From NCBI GenBank assembly GCA_049999805.1, contig JBNGIO010006135.1, positions 1-20,209 of the forward strand: a stretch of DNA of 20,209 nucleotides, written 5' to 3'. The notes below the pieces were generated by a model, which ran no database searches, was not told the DNA's origin, and worked only from the letters and a program-made list of their open reading frames with translations. This stretch comes from Folioceros fuciformis. Its lineage: Eukaryota; Anthocerotophyta; Anthocerotopsida; Anthocerotales. Position numbers and translations under genes: made by a program. This document shows positions 7,071 through 15,949 of the stretch, in pieces; the first letter of the stretch is position 1, and each line of letters starts with the position of its first letter.

Positions 7071-7489
7071 GAGAGAGATTGCTAGGCGGTTGACTGAGGC
7101 TAACCCTAGTAGACAGAGATGGGGGTTTGGGCCAAGGGTAGTATAAGAGGCTAGACCTGCCATTGAGGAGGGGTAGTCTTATGGTGTGATTCCCCTTGAC
7201 CTTGTGTGCAGGCTACCGGATTAGAGTGGCTGATCCGGTTTGAGACTAACCAAGGGCTTGATCCCCTTTGCCATTAGGGGGACGTAGTGGATCCCTAGAC
7301 TACTGAGATTCGTGTGGCCGGATCCGCAATGGCTGACCTCCTTGCATGCTAACTGAGGTAAGGTTGCAGGGCCGTGAGCCAAGAAGGCTATCCAACCCTC
7401 TGCCTTGAAGGCTGCAAGGGGGAAGGCTGTTGTGTTCCAAATTCCAGGAGAGAAGGGTTGAGTTGCATATTTTGGGAGTGGAAGTGTTG
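7071..7489. other. Intergenic repeat debris, no gene
   Basis: No supported ORF. A 7-bp inverted repeat ACCGGAT...ATCCGGT (7215-7239) is the only clear local structure. The GC-rich text resembles the neighbouring decayed LTR-type sequence. Confidence 0.4.
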
Positions 7490-7591
7490 AGGTGAGGAGT
7501 GGAGCTGAAGTGAGGTGCTAGAGTGTGAAGTGAAGTGCTAGAGTGAAGGACTGAAATGCTGGAGTGAAGTGCTAAAGTGGTGGAGTGGGGT
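7490..7591 (+). repeat. Short tandem repeats of a GTGCTAGAGTGAAG-like unit
   Basis: Variants such as GTGCTAGAGTG, GTGCTAGAGTGAAGG, ATGCTGGAGTGAA and GTGCTAAAGTGG follow one another about every 16-22 bp. ORFs across it are by-products of the repeat. Confidence 0.6.
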
Positions 7592-7925
7592 GCTGAAGCT
7601 GGAGTGAGGAGCTTGCTGAGTTTGAGGGCTCCGTTCAGCTATTGAGGTAGTTAACACTAGGTGCTGAGAGTTGGAGGCCGGCGGGTGCTGGAGTCTCCTT
7701 TCAGCTGCAGAGGTGGCCGGAGCTCGGGTTGAGAGTGGAGGCCGAGGTTGGAGCCGAAGCTTCCTCTCAACAGGTGAGAGGGCCGACTTGGAGCTGAGAG
7801 TTGGAGGCCGGACCTGGGGCTGGAGTCTCCTTTCAGCCACTAAGGTGATTGGTACTTAGAGCTGGAAGCGGGAGCTGAAGACGATGCTGGAGTTCTCATT
7901 CAGTTGAGGCTGGGGTTAACATTGT
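7592..7925 (+). repeat. 65-bp tandem repeat, about five diverged units
   Basis: Units begin near 7592, 7663, 7728, 7793 and 7858, each with a GCTGAGAGTTGGAGGCCG-like start and a GGAGTCTCCTTTCAGC-like middle. The 7663 and 7793 units share long identical blocks exactly 130 bp apart, so two alternating subtypes may exist. It lies upstream of a decayed LTR-like segment, as tandem units do inside the later LTR at 17171-17560. Confidence 0.7.
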
Positions 7926-8013
7926 GGTAGAAGTTGAAGACAGGGCTGGGGATTCTGACCTATTGCTGTAGCACTAGGTATTGGCTGATAGATAGGATGA
8001 GATTAGGGAATTG

Positions 8014-8190
8014 TAGGAAACCTTGACACTAGTTCACTCCCTTGGGAGCGAATCATAAGACTGCAACGATAATAAGGGGAAATGTGGCCCCTTGGTGGTT
8101 CTTGGGTGTAAGAATCACTTCACAACGTGCAGGCATAGGAGGTCCCTCCTCCCTTATTCCCCTAGTTACTCGTCGTGTCCAAAATTTGAG
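8014..8190 (+). repeat. Decayed relative of the gypsy-type LTR 3' region
   Basis: The order of short blocks (AAACC, CACTCCCTTGGGA, GAATC, GCAACGA, GTGG, CCTCCTCCCTTATTCCCC) follows 11651-11800, and its first part also 18161-18279, but with many changes. I read it as an old fragment of the same LTR family. Confidence 0.5.
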
Positions 8191-8640
8191 TGTGTGCAAG
8201 AGTACCTTCCAATTGAGATCCCCGTGCTGCCAAGGAGGGTAGCGTGCGTGGGAAGCTCCTAGGAGGGGTCGAGAACGCTACTCTGCAGCTGGTGGTGAGG
8301 GGGACGAAGCTACAGAACCTGCGGCAAAGGGAGGTCTGTAGAGGAAAAAAATATTCAAAGTCCCCTTTTTGAGTGACGGAAGGTCTGGACTTTGTTTTTT
8401 TTTTGTGAAAGTATGAGGAAAACGGCTTAGTTTGAGAATAATACTTGGGTATTTATACCCAAAGTCTCCTTGGACCATGGTGTTTTGGGCGGACTGGGCA
8501 GTCGGACCAAGTGTCTGGAAGAGCAGGGTCGTCCTTGGCCTTTGGTGGAGAGGGGGGTACCAAGAGGTCTATATATGCACCCCCTTCCCTCTCAAAATAA
8601 AGAAATAAGAAAGGGTCCTCAGAGTAGGTAGTTGTGGACC
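8191..8640. other. Non-coding stretch with promoter-like elements
   Basis: No gene is supported. It holds a T10 run near 8394-8403, a perfect palindrome TTGGGTATTTATACCCAA at 8445-8462 that contains TATAAATA on the minus strand, and a TATA-like CTATATATG at 8569-8577 followed about 25 bp later by AAAATAAAGAAATAAG. It may be promoter and R-region remains of LTRs. Confidence 0.4.
8569..8577 (+). promoter_or_regulatory. TATA-like element, possible LTR promoter
   Basis: CTATATATG in a GC-rich surrounding, followed by a pyrimidine-rich CACCCCCTTCCCTCTC, the arrangement of a plant TATA promoter. It lies about 215 bp before the fossil ORF. Activity is not demonstrated. Confidence 0.35.
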
Positions 8641-8670
8641 TAGGCTAGAAAATAGGAATGTGTGACTCAG

Positions 8671-8699
8671 CGACGGTGGTGGAAGCTAAACCACCATCG
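8671..8699. repeat. Inverted repeat CGACGGTGGT / ACCACCATCG
   Basis: Two 10-bp arms with one mismatch and a 9-nt loop. It is followed by several GGTGGTAG/GGCGGTAG motifs that recur in the fossil ORF and the LTRs. Confidence 0.55.
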
Positions 8700-8790
8700 C
8701 GGAAAGCCAAACGGTGGTAGAGCAACCGGCGGTAGCGGAACCCTAAGAGAAAAGTCAAGTTAATTTTCAAACAGGAGCGCAACCGGGGGA

Positions 8791-11196
8791 GTGGAGGGCG
8801 ACCGAAGTGGACGAACGACGGGCAAGAGCGTAACTGCGGCTAGCACAGGCAAGAGCGACGACGATCGATCAGGAGAGCACGGAGCAGCGGCGACCGAACC
8901 CGCGACAGGCAGACATAAGGCCCAGGGAGAGATGGCGCGTGTGAGAGGAGCATCGCGGCTGATATCGGGAGATGGCACACAGGAGCAACCTCCTGCACCA
9001 AGGGTCGAAACAGCCTTCTGGCCAAACATGGAGCACTTGCGGGTCAGGGCCGAAGGGCTGGTGGAGGAGTTGGGCCTCGGATTCATGACCCAGCGCTGGA
9101 ATCATGCAACTCCAGGCTTGGTGCAGGAGTGTGCTCAGCAACTGAGGAGCCCGGCCAGAGAAGAGGGGATCCGAGGGAACTCGCAGGAGTGGAACCTGAA
9201 CATGGTGAGGAGGGTGTATGGATGCAGCATGGAGGAGGAAGGAGGGCTTGTCCTCGAGTCCCTGAAGAAGAGCACGACAGCAGCGGCGCTGGCGCTGTTC
9301 AAAACAGGAACCATGAGGGAAGCCAATGGATGGGTTGGCCAGGGATCTAGCGACAGCCCAGTTGATGGGACTGGCGAGGTGGCTCCTCTGCTTCCTACAG
9401 ATTCGGAAGTAGGACTACCTCTTTGACTAGATGCTGTTATTCGTGCATGAGGTGGTCAGGGTAGCTGGGTGGATTGGGGCAGGATCCTGTATGACAGGAT
9501 GAGGGAAGAGAGGCAGAACCTGGCCTCGTACTCACCTTGACCATCTCTGATTTCTCCATTTCTTGCTCATTTCTATTGCCATGCTAACCTTCTGACTGAG
9601 GTGGAAGTAATCGCCTCATTGCACATGTGGAAGCCCCTTAGGGAGATAAAATGGAAGCCTGTGGAGCCAAAGGAGGTGGACTCCAGTAGCTGGGAGGCTG
9701 AGGGGACAAAGAGCTCAGAGGAGGAGACCCCATCCAGCACGAAAAGGAAGGTAGGGACAGGACTGAGGACCCTTGCCAAGCGGAGGAGAAATGTCAGCCA
9801 GGTCACTAGGAGAACGGGGGAAGCTGTGCAGCAAGAGGCTGTCTAGGAGCAGGCCAAAAGGGAGCAGGAGGTGCCCCACGAAAAGTGGCCAGAGGAGGAT
9901 ACGACTGCGGCAGACGTGGAGGCCGAGTTAGGGCCGGCTCAGGTACAAGAACCCTTCCCAGGGTGGGAGGGGATTTTTAGGAGTGGCCCTTTGACAGCCA
10001 GGCTGCAAGTGGAGAACCTGGCGAGGGTTCGGGAGATGCTAGGACAGCAGGTCATCAAGAGGAGAATGCCTTCGGAACGCGAATCGCAGCAGGTGGACCT
10101 GCTAGGCTTGACCGCGGAGATGGTTCAGGCCCAGGCAAAAGTGTTGGACCAAGCTGCCAGGGCTTTGACCTGGTTAAGTATGCAAGGTGAGAAGGAAGCC
10201 GAGAGCCGGGAAAGGTTAGCCGAGTCAGAGGCAAGTTGACAGCTCTTGGAAGAGACCCGACAGACCTTGAGTGCGGCCAAGGAGCAGGCAGAGGAGGAAA
10301 CCTGCCAAGCAAGGAGGCAGGTACAGGCGCTGAAGGAGCAGCAAGAGACGCTCCTAGCTCAGGTGAGAGAGGCCCATGGGACTAACCTAGAGATGCAGCA
10401 GGAGGTCTTAAGGGCCCATGAGCAGGAAGCATCTACGGTGGAGCGAATGCACAAGCTGGCGGAGAGATATAAGCGGGAGCGGGACGAGGCCCAAGACAGA
10501 GTGAAGGGGAAGGCCTAGGCCCAGCGGAGTAGTCGAGTTGCAACGCCGGTAGGTGAAGAAGCTACCGGTCGTGGAGCGGCAATGCCGGTAGCTGAGACCC
10601 CAACCCCGGTACCTGAAGAGGCACTCGCTAAGGAACCTACCGTTCGAAGGTCTTGAAGAGCAACTCCCACCAAGAGGGCGGGGCAAGGAGGAACTACAGC
10701 TGGAGGGATGGAAGATCCTCCAGCGCCTCCAAGTGACAGAGGGCAGACAGCCCGGAGTAGCCCACGGGAGGAGGGGGTAAGCACTTCCTTTGCAACAGAG
10801 GGTCGGATTGTGTTGCACTACCCAAAGGAGGACACTTATGTGCCCGGCCTCTATGTGGATGGAGCCCGTGTGCTGAAGTTAACTGTACATGTGCGTGTGG
10901 GCATAGGAGGGACAAGAGGCTACTGCCTGCAGCTAAGGACCTGCAGGGGGTCCTTCTTCCACTGCTGTCGGGTGTGGGGGCTGCCTCGCTACTATGCCAA
11001 AGCAATCCTGGAAGAGCTGACAGAGGAGGAGGCGCAAGCATGGGTCGATCGGGAGCCAGTGCTTGTCCTCAGCAACCAGCCATGGGAGGCGAGGAGGAGT
11101 CCTCCGCAGCGGGACCCACCTACGCCGCCGCTGCCATAGGTAAGGAGTGACAGTGAGGTGGAGATCCTCAGGGAGGATCTGTCCGACCAACCGTAG
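8791..11196 (+). pseudogene. Fossil retroelement ORF (about 800 codons): coiled coil, PVxEE-like repeats and Cys/His C-terminal domain
   Basis: One reading frame runs the whole length, broken by eight internal stops (9424, 9448, 9538, 9844, 10237, 10516, 10654, 11137) and ending at TAG 11194-11196. No frameshift is needed. The frame is open from 8764; the first ATG is 8932. Segments in order: a globular part (8990-9640) with FWPNMEHLRVRAEGLVEELG, WGRILYDRMREE and HFYCHANLLTEVE, weakly like the plant transposon domain of Athila-type extra ORFs; a basic/acidic linker; a coiled coil rich in Glu/Gln/Ala (10090-10510); a PVxEE-like repeat part (10537-10630); and a C-terminal domain (10800-11060) with SFFHCCRVWGLP. 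A second copy at 12661-16908 preserves the last three segments. Function is unknown; an extra ORF of a gypsy-type element is the best reading. Confidence 0.6.
10537..10640 (+). repeat. CCGGTAG-type minisatellite inside the fossil ORF
   Basis: Units of about 30 bp contain GCCGGTAG(C/G)TGA(A/G) or CCCCGGTACCTGAAG and encode PV-G/A/P-E repeats. The same CGGTAG motif recurs without coding frame in the LTR-like segments at 11440-11600 and 17955-18060. Confidence 0.6.
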
Positions 11197-11370
11197 GGAA
11201 GGAGAGCCTAAGGTGGGCGGCTAGGAGGAAGAGCAAGAAGGCCGGAAGGAAGGCGGGCGCGGAGATGAAAATAGACGATAGTAATTGCATCCTAGATTCG
11301 AATCTTAGAAAATCTCTAGGAAATGCAACCCTGAGAAGTATGAGGGGCGATTGGATTGCACTTGGGACTG
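11197..11370. other. Purine-rich stretch then unassigned sequence
   Basis: 11197-11270 is strongly purine-rich (GGAAGGAGAG, GGAGGAAGAGCAAGAAGG) and may hold the polypurine tract of the element whose ORF precedes it. No clear TG-type LTR start can be fixed. No ORF is supported. Confidence 0.35.
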
Positions 11371-11766
11371 TGAATAGAACCGCGGAGTGCCGCGGGATCG
11401 ACGTGTGTTAGTTAGGCATCGGAGGTGGGTCCCACCTCGGTAGCGGAGTCGACTACCGGTAGTAGAAGACCCGTCGGTAGCTGAAGGGTCGGTAGTTGTA
11501 GAGCCCCCTACCCCGGTAGCTGAGCGAGTCCCGGAGGCGCAGAGTTGGGTGGCGGTAGTTAGGCCATCTGGGGGTAGTGGTAGTGGAACCTGGAGGTAGC
11601 GGGTCTAGACATAGATAAGGATTGTCCTAGGTAGTAACTGACTTTTGAAGGAAACCCATGCTACTTGACACAAATCATTCCTTTGGGATCGAATCCCTGA
11701 GCTATAACGACAAAGAGGGCTTGTGTGGACCTCGCAGCACCCCCGGGTGCAATATTTTCCCCCACA
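11371..11766 (+). repeat. Gypsy-type LTR, 3' portion (copy without primer site)
   Basis: It is homologous along its length to 17891-18279: GTGTGTTAGTTAGG, GGTGGGTCCCACC, CGGTAG repeats, CTACTTGACACAAATCATTC, TTTGGGATCGAATCCC, GTGTGGACCTCGCAG, and a CCCCCACA end. No PBS follows. It is probably the 3' LTR of the element carrying the preceding fossil ORF. The 5' boundary is unclear. Confidence 0.7.
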
Positions 11767-11934
11767 AGGTCTCTCCTCCCTTATTCCCCAAACTAATTGC
11801 CGCATTTCGAAATTCTGATTGAGGAAGCACGTAAGCGAGGATGAAAGAGTGAGATGAGTGAGTTGGATGAGTTGTGTGAGTGAGTTGAAAAGAGAAGAGA
11901 AGGAGAGTAGAGTTGAATGACCTCCTTGGTCTGA
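11767..11934. other. LTR-internal-like unit and GAGT-rich sequence, no gene
   Basis: CTCTCCTCCCTTATTCCCCAAACTAATTG at the start resembles the tandem unit inside the later LTR (near 17525-17560) and a segment at 8150-8175. Then follows a GAGTGAGT/GAGTTG-rich simple sequence like 17380-17450. Confidence 0.45.
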
Positions 11935-12535
11935 GGGGGCAAAATATCAAGAATGTTAGGTAGGTGCAAGGAGCAGGAGAAAATCGGTTTAGAGGATCTA
12001 GTTGAAATAACTTGAGTGGTCACAATCAATCAGGTGGAGAAGTCTCACAAACTGTTAGAGCTACACACAACAGACTGAAATGCTGAAATCGATAAGTTGA
12101 AGGTGGCTAGCATCTAGAACAGGAGAGTCAAGATCAAGGAGGTTAAGACAATGGAGAAAACGTAAGGAATAAGTGAAGCAGAGGCTTATAAGGAATTTCA
12201 GTTGGATGCAGTTGTTTGCGAGGTGGACATTGAAGATGTATTGAAGGTAGAATCTGTACAAAGAAAGTACAACACAAGGTTTGGAGATCAGAATAAGGAT
12301 TATGGAAGGACGTTGGCGGTAGGATGGAAGTATCTAAAATCATTTGAGGTTTTTAGATGTGGATGTAAAAGATTTTAGTAAGAAGGTGCGTGATAGAGAA
12401 AGGAAGGTGATAGATCAACAGGGGAGTATAAAGACACAGATGTTGCAGAGTGATTTGATTTGCTATATTCGAAGCATGTTGGAGATGGGTGTCAAGGTGG
12501 GAGTGAGCGAAACAAAAATTCGAGATCTTTTGTAG
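11935..12535 (+). pseudogene. AT-richer fossil reading frame of unknown identity
   Basis: From 11935 one frame reads as charged helical protein (MLGRCKEQEKIGLEDLVEI; AEAYKEFQLDAVVCEVDIED) to TAG 12376-12378, with internal stops at 12013 (TGA), 12076 (TGA), 12115 (TAG) and 12163 (TAA). The +1-shifted frame then continues from about 12345 (DVKDFSKKVRDRERKVIDQQ) to the stop at 12533-12535. Composition is visibly more A/T-rich than the flanks. I do not recognise the protein. The uninterrupted run 12166-12375 and its plausible residue mix are the main evidence that it was coding; it may be part of a retroelement, a host gene or another transposon. Confidence 0.35.
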
Positions 12536-12660
12536 ATATCAGATTAGTCTAACGAGAGTAGTAAGTTGGACAAGCGATTTCATTCTATTTAAACAGTGAT
12601 TATCAAGATAATGAAGAAAGGTTGACAGTTAGACCTGGAATTGCATTTTTGGATACCAAT
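12536..12660. other. AT-rich junction sequence
   Basis: No ORF is supported. It ends where similarity to the fossil ORF of region 3 begins abruptly (about 12661), so a breakpoint or insertion boundary lies here. Confidence 0.4.
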
Positions 12661-12960
12661 GGATGAGGCTGAGGCAAGTCAGCAGTAGCAGGAGGAGATT
12701 CGGCAGACCTTGAGTGCAGCAAAGGAGCAAGTAGAAGAAGAAGCCTGCCGAGCTCGAGAGGAAATGCAGATGTTGAAGGACCAGCAGGAATTGCTCCTGG
12801 CTCAAGTAAGAGAAGCCCATGGGACCAACCAAGAAATGCAGCAGGAGTTGCTAGGGGCCTAGGAATAGGAGGCGGCTGCAGTGGAGAAGGTGCAAAAGCT
12901 AGCAAACAGGTACAAGCGGGCACGGGAAGAAGCCCGTGAAGAATCGCTACAGGAGCTACA
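12661..12960 (+). pseudogene. Second copy of the fossil ORF, 5' part (coiled-coil segment)
   Basis: Reading from GAT 12662, it matches 10216-10500 in frame: EEIRQTLSAAKEQ, LLLAQVREAHGTN and KLANRYKRAREEA align with EETRQTLSAAKEQ, LLAQVREAHGTN and KLAERYKRERDEA. Its own stops at 12686, 12860 and 12866 (all TAG) are not shared with the first copy, so each copy decayed separately from a coding ancestor. The left end is truncated. The right end is interrupted by Copia II; the ORF resumes at 16216. Confidence 0.75.
12956..12960 (+). repeat. Target site duplication, left copy (CTACA)
   Basis: CTACA lies directly before the Copia II LTR; the matching copy is 16211-16215. Removing the element and one copy restores a continuous in-frame fossil ORF across the site. 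Confidence 0.75.
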
Positions 12961-13221
12961 TGGTGAAGGAGGAGAGGCAAGGAGGAGGAGAAAGGAGAGG
13001 TCACACTCTCACACAGAGTCTCAATATGCAAGGGAGATCAAGGGGGTATTTATACCCTCTAGAAGAGCTCCCTAGAAAGCTTCACAAGAAGCACACAGGA
13101 AGTTGCGCAAGAAGCTTCCTACAGATTAACTTAAGCTAATCTAAACTAATGATACTTAATTAGATACTAATCTTAGACTAAACACACTAGTCTAAGCACA
13201 TTGGGCTTTAATAACCCTACA
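12961..13221 (-). repeat. Copia II 3' LTR
   Basis: On the minus strand it starts TGTAGGGTTATT next to the PPT and ends CCTTCACCA. A TATA box GGTATAAATACC lies at 13056-13045. It is homologous to 15949-16215. Confidence 0.92.
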
Positions 13222-13232
13222 ACCTCCCACTT
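13222..13232 (-). other. Copia II polypurine tract
   Basis: On the minus strand AAGTGGGAGGT directly precedes the LTR TG, the same core as in Copia I. Confidence 0.85.
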
Positions 13233-13263
13233 AAAGGCTAATTTACCTTCATAGGAGAGTGGT

Positions 13264-14544
13264 CTACCTCATGCCCATGAGTGTCCGAGCTTGTGCGAAT
13301 TGCTCCGTAGAGAGCCCCTTGGTAAGAACATCTGCAAGATTTTGACTGGTGTGAACTTTGGCAAGCTGTACCCTCTTGTCTTCCAACACCTCCCAAATGA
13401 AGTGATACTTCACTTCCACATATTTGGTCTTTGCATGAAATACTGGATTCTTCGCCAATTGGATAGCACTCTGGGTATCACAATGCAACACTAGTAGCTC
13501 AACCTTGATCCCCAAATCTCCCACTAAATGAGCAAGCCACATGGCTTTCTTGCAAGCCTCAATCGCTGCAATATACTCAACCTCTGTGGTAGATAACGTT
13601 ATGTACGATTGCAAACGAGATCGCCATGAGACTGCCCCTCCAGTGCACATGAAGACATAACTTGATGTGGACCTCCTTTTGTCCATATCCCCTGCATAAT
13701 CAGCATCCATATATCCCATGACAGATGCATCGTCACTACCAAAACATAAGCACAAAGCTTTCGTACCATTCAAGTACCTCATAACTCCTTTCATTGCCTC
13801 CCAATGCTTCCTGCCAGGGTTTGACATAAACCTGCTAACCACTCCCACTGCAAAGGCAACGTTAGGACGTGTAGCAACCATTGCATACATCAAACTCCCT
13901 ACAGCTGATGAGTATGGAACCTTCTCCATTTCAGCTTTGTCCTCCGTAGAACTGGGGCAATCCTTGCTCGACAGTTTCACATATGGAGGCAACGGAGTAC
14001 TCAATACCTTCCCCTTCTCCATATTGAAACGTTGAAGCACCTTGTTAATGTATTCAATCTGAGACAAGTCCAGCAAATGCTTCTCTCTGTCTCGACGAAT
14101 ATGCATGCCAAGAATATGGCTTGCCTCTCCCAAGTCTATCATGTCAAAGCGAGCATTCAACTTTGACTTCAACGCCGAAATCTCATCACTATTAATCCCA
14201 ACAATTAGCATATTATCCACATAGAGGACCAGAATGAGCAAGCTTCCATCCTTAGCTTGCTTCGTATAGAGGCAATGATCCTTCTCGCTACATTTGTAGC
14301 CTTGAGAAAGCATAAACGAGTGGAACTTGTAATACCACTCCCTGGGTGCCTGCTTCAAACCATAAAGGCTCTTCTTTAACCTGCACACCAAATTCTCTTT
14401 GCCCTTCTCAATGAAACCCTCTGCTTGCTGCATGTATACCTCTTCCTGGAGATCACCATGTAGAAATGCCGACTTCACATCCATATGGACAAGTTCCATG
14501 TCGTTCCTCGCAACTAGAACAAGAACACATTGTAAGGTGGTCAT
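13264..14544 (-). pseudogene. pol: Copia II reverse transcriptase and RNase H
   Basis: A 426-codon open segment of the pol frame, entered from upstream rather than at a true start. RT motifs are MDVKSAFLHGDLQEEVYM, YGLKQAPREWY and LYVDNMLIVG. RNase H shows YMDADYAGDMDKRRS, STTEVEYIA and HCDTQSAIQLAKNP, and ends with ADVLTKGL. The catalytic YVDD reads YVDN (second Asp codon to AAT at 14214-14212), expected to abolish polymerase activity. It resembles the widespread Tnt1-type plant copia pol. Confidence 0.93.
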
Positions 14545-15949
14545 TTTGACAACTAGTGAGAAAATCTCATCAAAGTCAATACCTTGCTATTGCTTTAAAC
14601 CCTTAGCAACCAATTGTGCCTTGTACTTGGGTTTGCCATAATGGGGTATGTCCTTCACCTTATACACTCATTTGCATGGCAACGCCTTCTTGCCCTTAGG
14701 CAACCGAACTAACTCCCAAGTTTGGTTCTTATGGAGCGAATCCATTTGTGTCTACATCGCCTTCTCCCACTTTTCCTTGTTAGTCACTGACATGGCCTCT
14801 TGATAACAAGAGGGCTCCTCACAATCCGTCAGCATGACATAATCAAGAGATGCAACATACCTGTTAGGAGGACGTGAAGTCCTTCCTGACCTACGAAGCA
14901 CTGGCGCCTCGAACGGAGCTGGTTGCACTCTCTCCTCTTCTACAAGTGGAGGCAGTTGTTCCTGGACATCACGATGTTCAACCTGCGCGGGACGGTCAAA
15001 TCCATCTTCTTAGAAGACCACTCATCGCACCTCCATAGTTGGAGTAGGCTTCTTGTGCATCTTGGTCTCATTGAAGAACACGTCATTGCTGCGAACAACC
15101 CTCTTGGCCTCTGGATCCCACAGACGGTATCCCATCTCACCAGATTCACCATAACAAGAAAAATACATTTTCTTGACTTGGGAGCCAACTTGTTCCAAAA
15201 CTCCTTCGGAACATGGTAGTATGCCTCGCAGCCAAACACTCGCAGATGCTTGTATGACGGCTTCTTTCCAGACCACATCTCCTCTGGAACTTGCTCATCC
15301 ACAGCCCTATTAGGAGATTTGTTAATAAGATGCACCGCAGTAACCACTTCTTCTGCCCAAAATCCGTTAGGCAATCCAGAGTTTGACAACAAACTACGCA
15401 TCCTCTCCTGGATGGTCCTGTTCATCCATTTAGCCACACCATTCTGGGGAGGAGTCTACGGGGCAGTCAACTCTCTCTTGATTCCCTTGGAATCACAAAA
15501 TGACTGGAAAGCCTTCAAAACATATTCTCCCCCATTGTCTATCCTTAGACGCTTCAGTCGGAGGCTAGACTGATTCTCCACAAGGGTGACGAATTTTTGA
15601 AACACTATCAGAACATCATCCTTTTTCCTCAAAGGATAAACCCACACCTTGCGTGAGAAATCATCTATAAAAGTGACAAAATAGATGCACCACCTAACGA
15701 TACATTGGACATAGGTCCACAAACGTCACTGTGAACCAACTCAAGAGGTTTACTTTTGTGTTTACCTCTTGCTCCATGTGGTGACTTCATTTGTTTCCCA
15801 TATAAACAGTGCTCACACATGGAGAAATCGGAGAAGTAAAAAATAGGGACGTAACCAAAACGAACTAAGATCTTCATTCCTTTTTGAGACATATGTCCTA
15901 AGCGACAATGCCACAAGGAAACACTTGGCTGTTCCGTTACACAAATCAT
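14545..15949 (-). pseudogene. pol: Copia II GAG-pre-integrase, integrase and RT start, multiply broken
   Basis: Read from 15949 downward: WHCRLGHMSQKG and CEHC (zinc domain), HSDVCGPM (first Asp), a frame break near 15680, FIDDFSRKVWVYPLRKKDD, RIDNGGEY (second Asp), a TAG, then NGVAKWMNRTI where the family has Glu at the Lys position. After FWAEEVVTAVHLINKSPNRA and further breaks comes the RT start, with in-frame stops including a TGA near 14668 and TAG at 14589-14587. The first ATG (15949-15947) spans the junction with the LTR, so gag, protease and PBS are deleted. Confidence 0.9.

Noticed and set aside
7538-7859. Overlapping ORFs on both strands in the tandem-repeat region
   Set aside because: Open frames follow from the repeat period and GC content; residues are low-complexity with no domain.
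7490-7925. CRISPR-like array
   Set aside because: Adjacent diverged tandem repeats without unique spacers or cas genes, in a plant-type genome.
8042-8242. 66-codon ORF on the plus strand
   Set aside because: It lies in a decayed LTR fragment homologous to other non-coding LTR copies.
8760-9326. Minus-strand ORFs opposite the fossil ORF
   Set aside because: They are shadows of the plus frame, whose protein motifs are conserved in a second copy.
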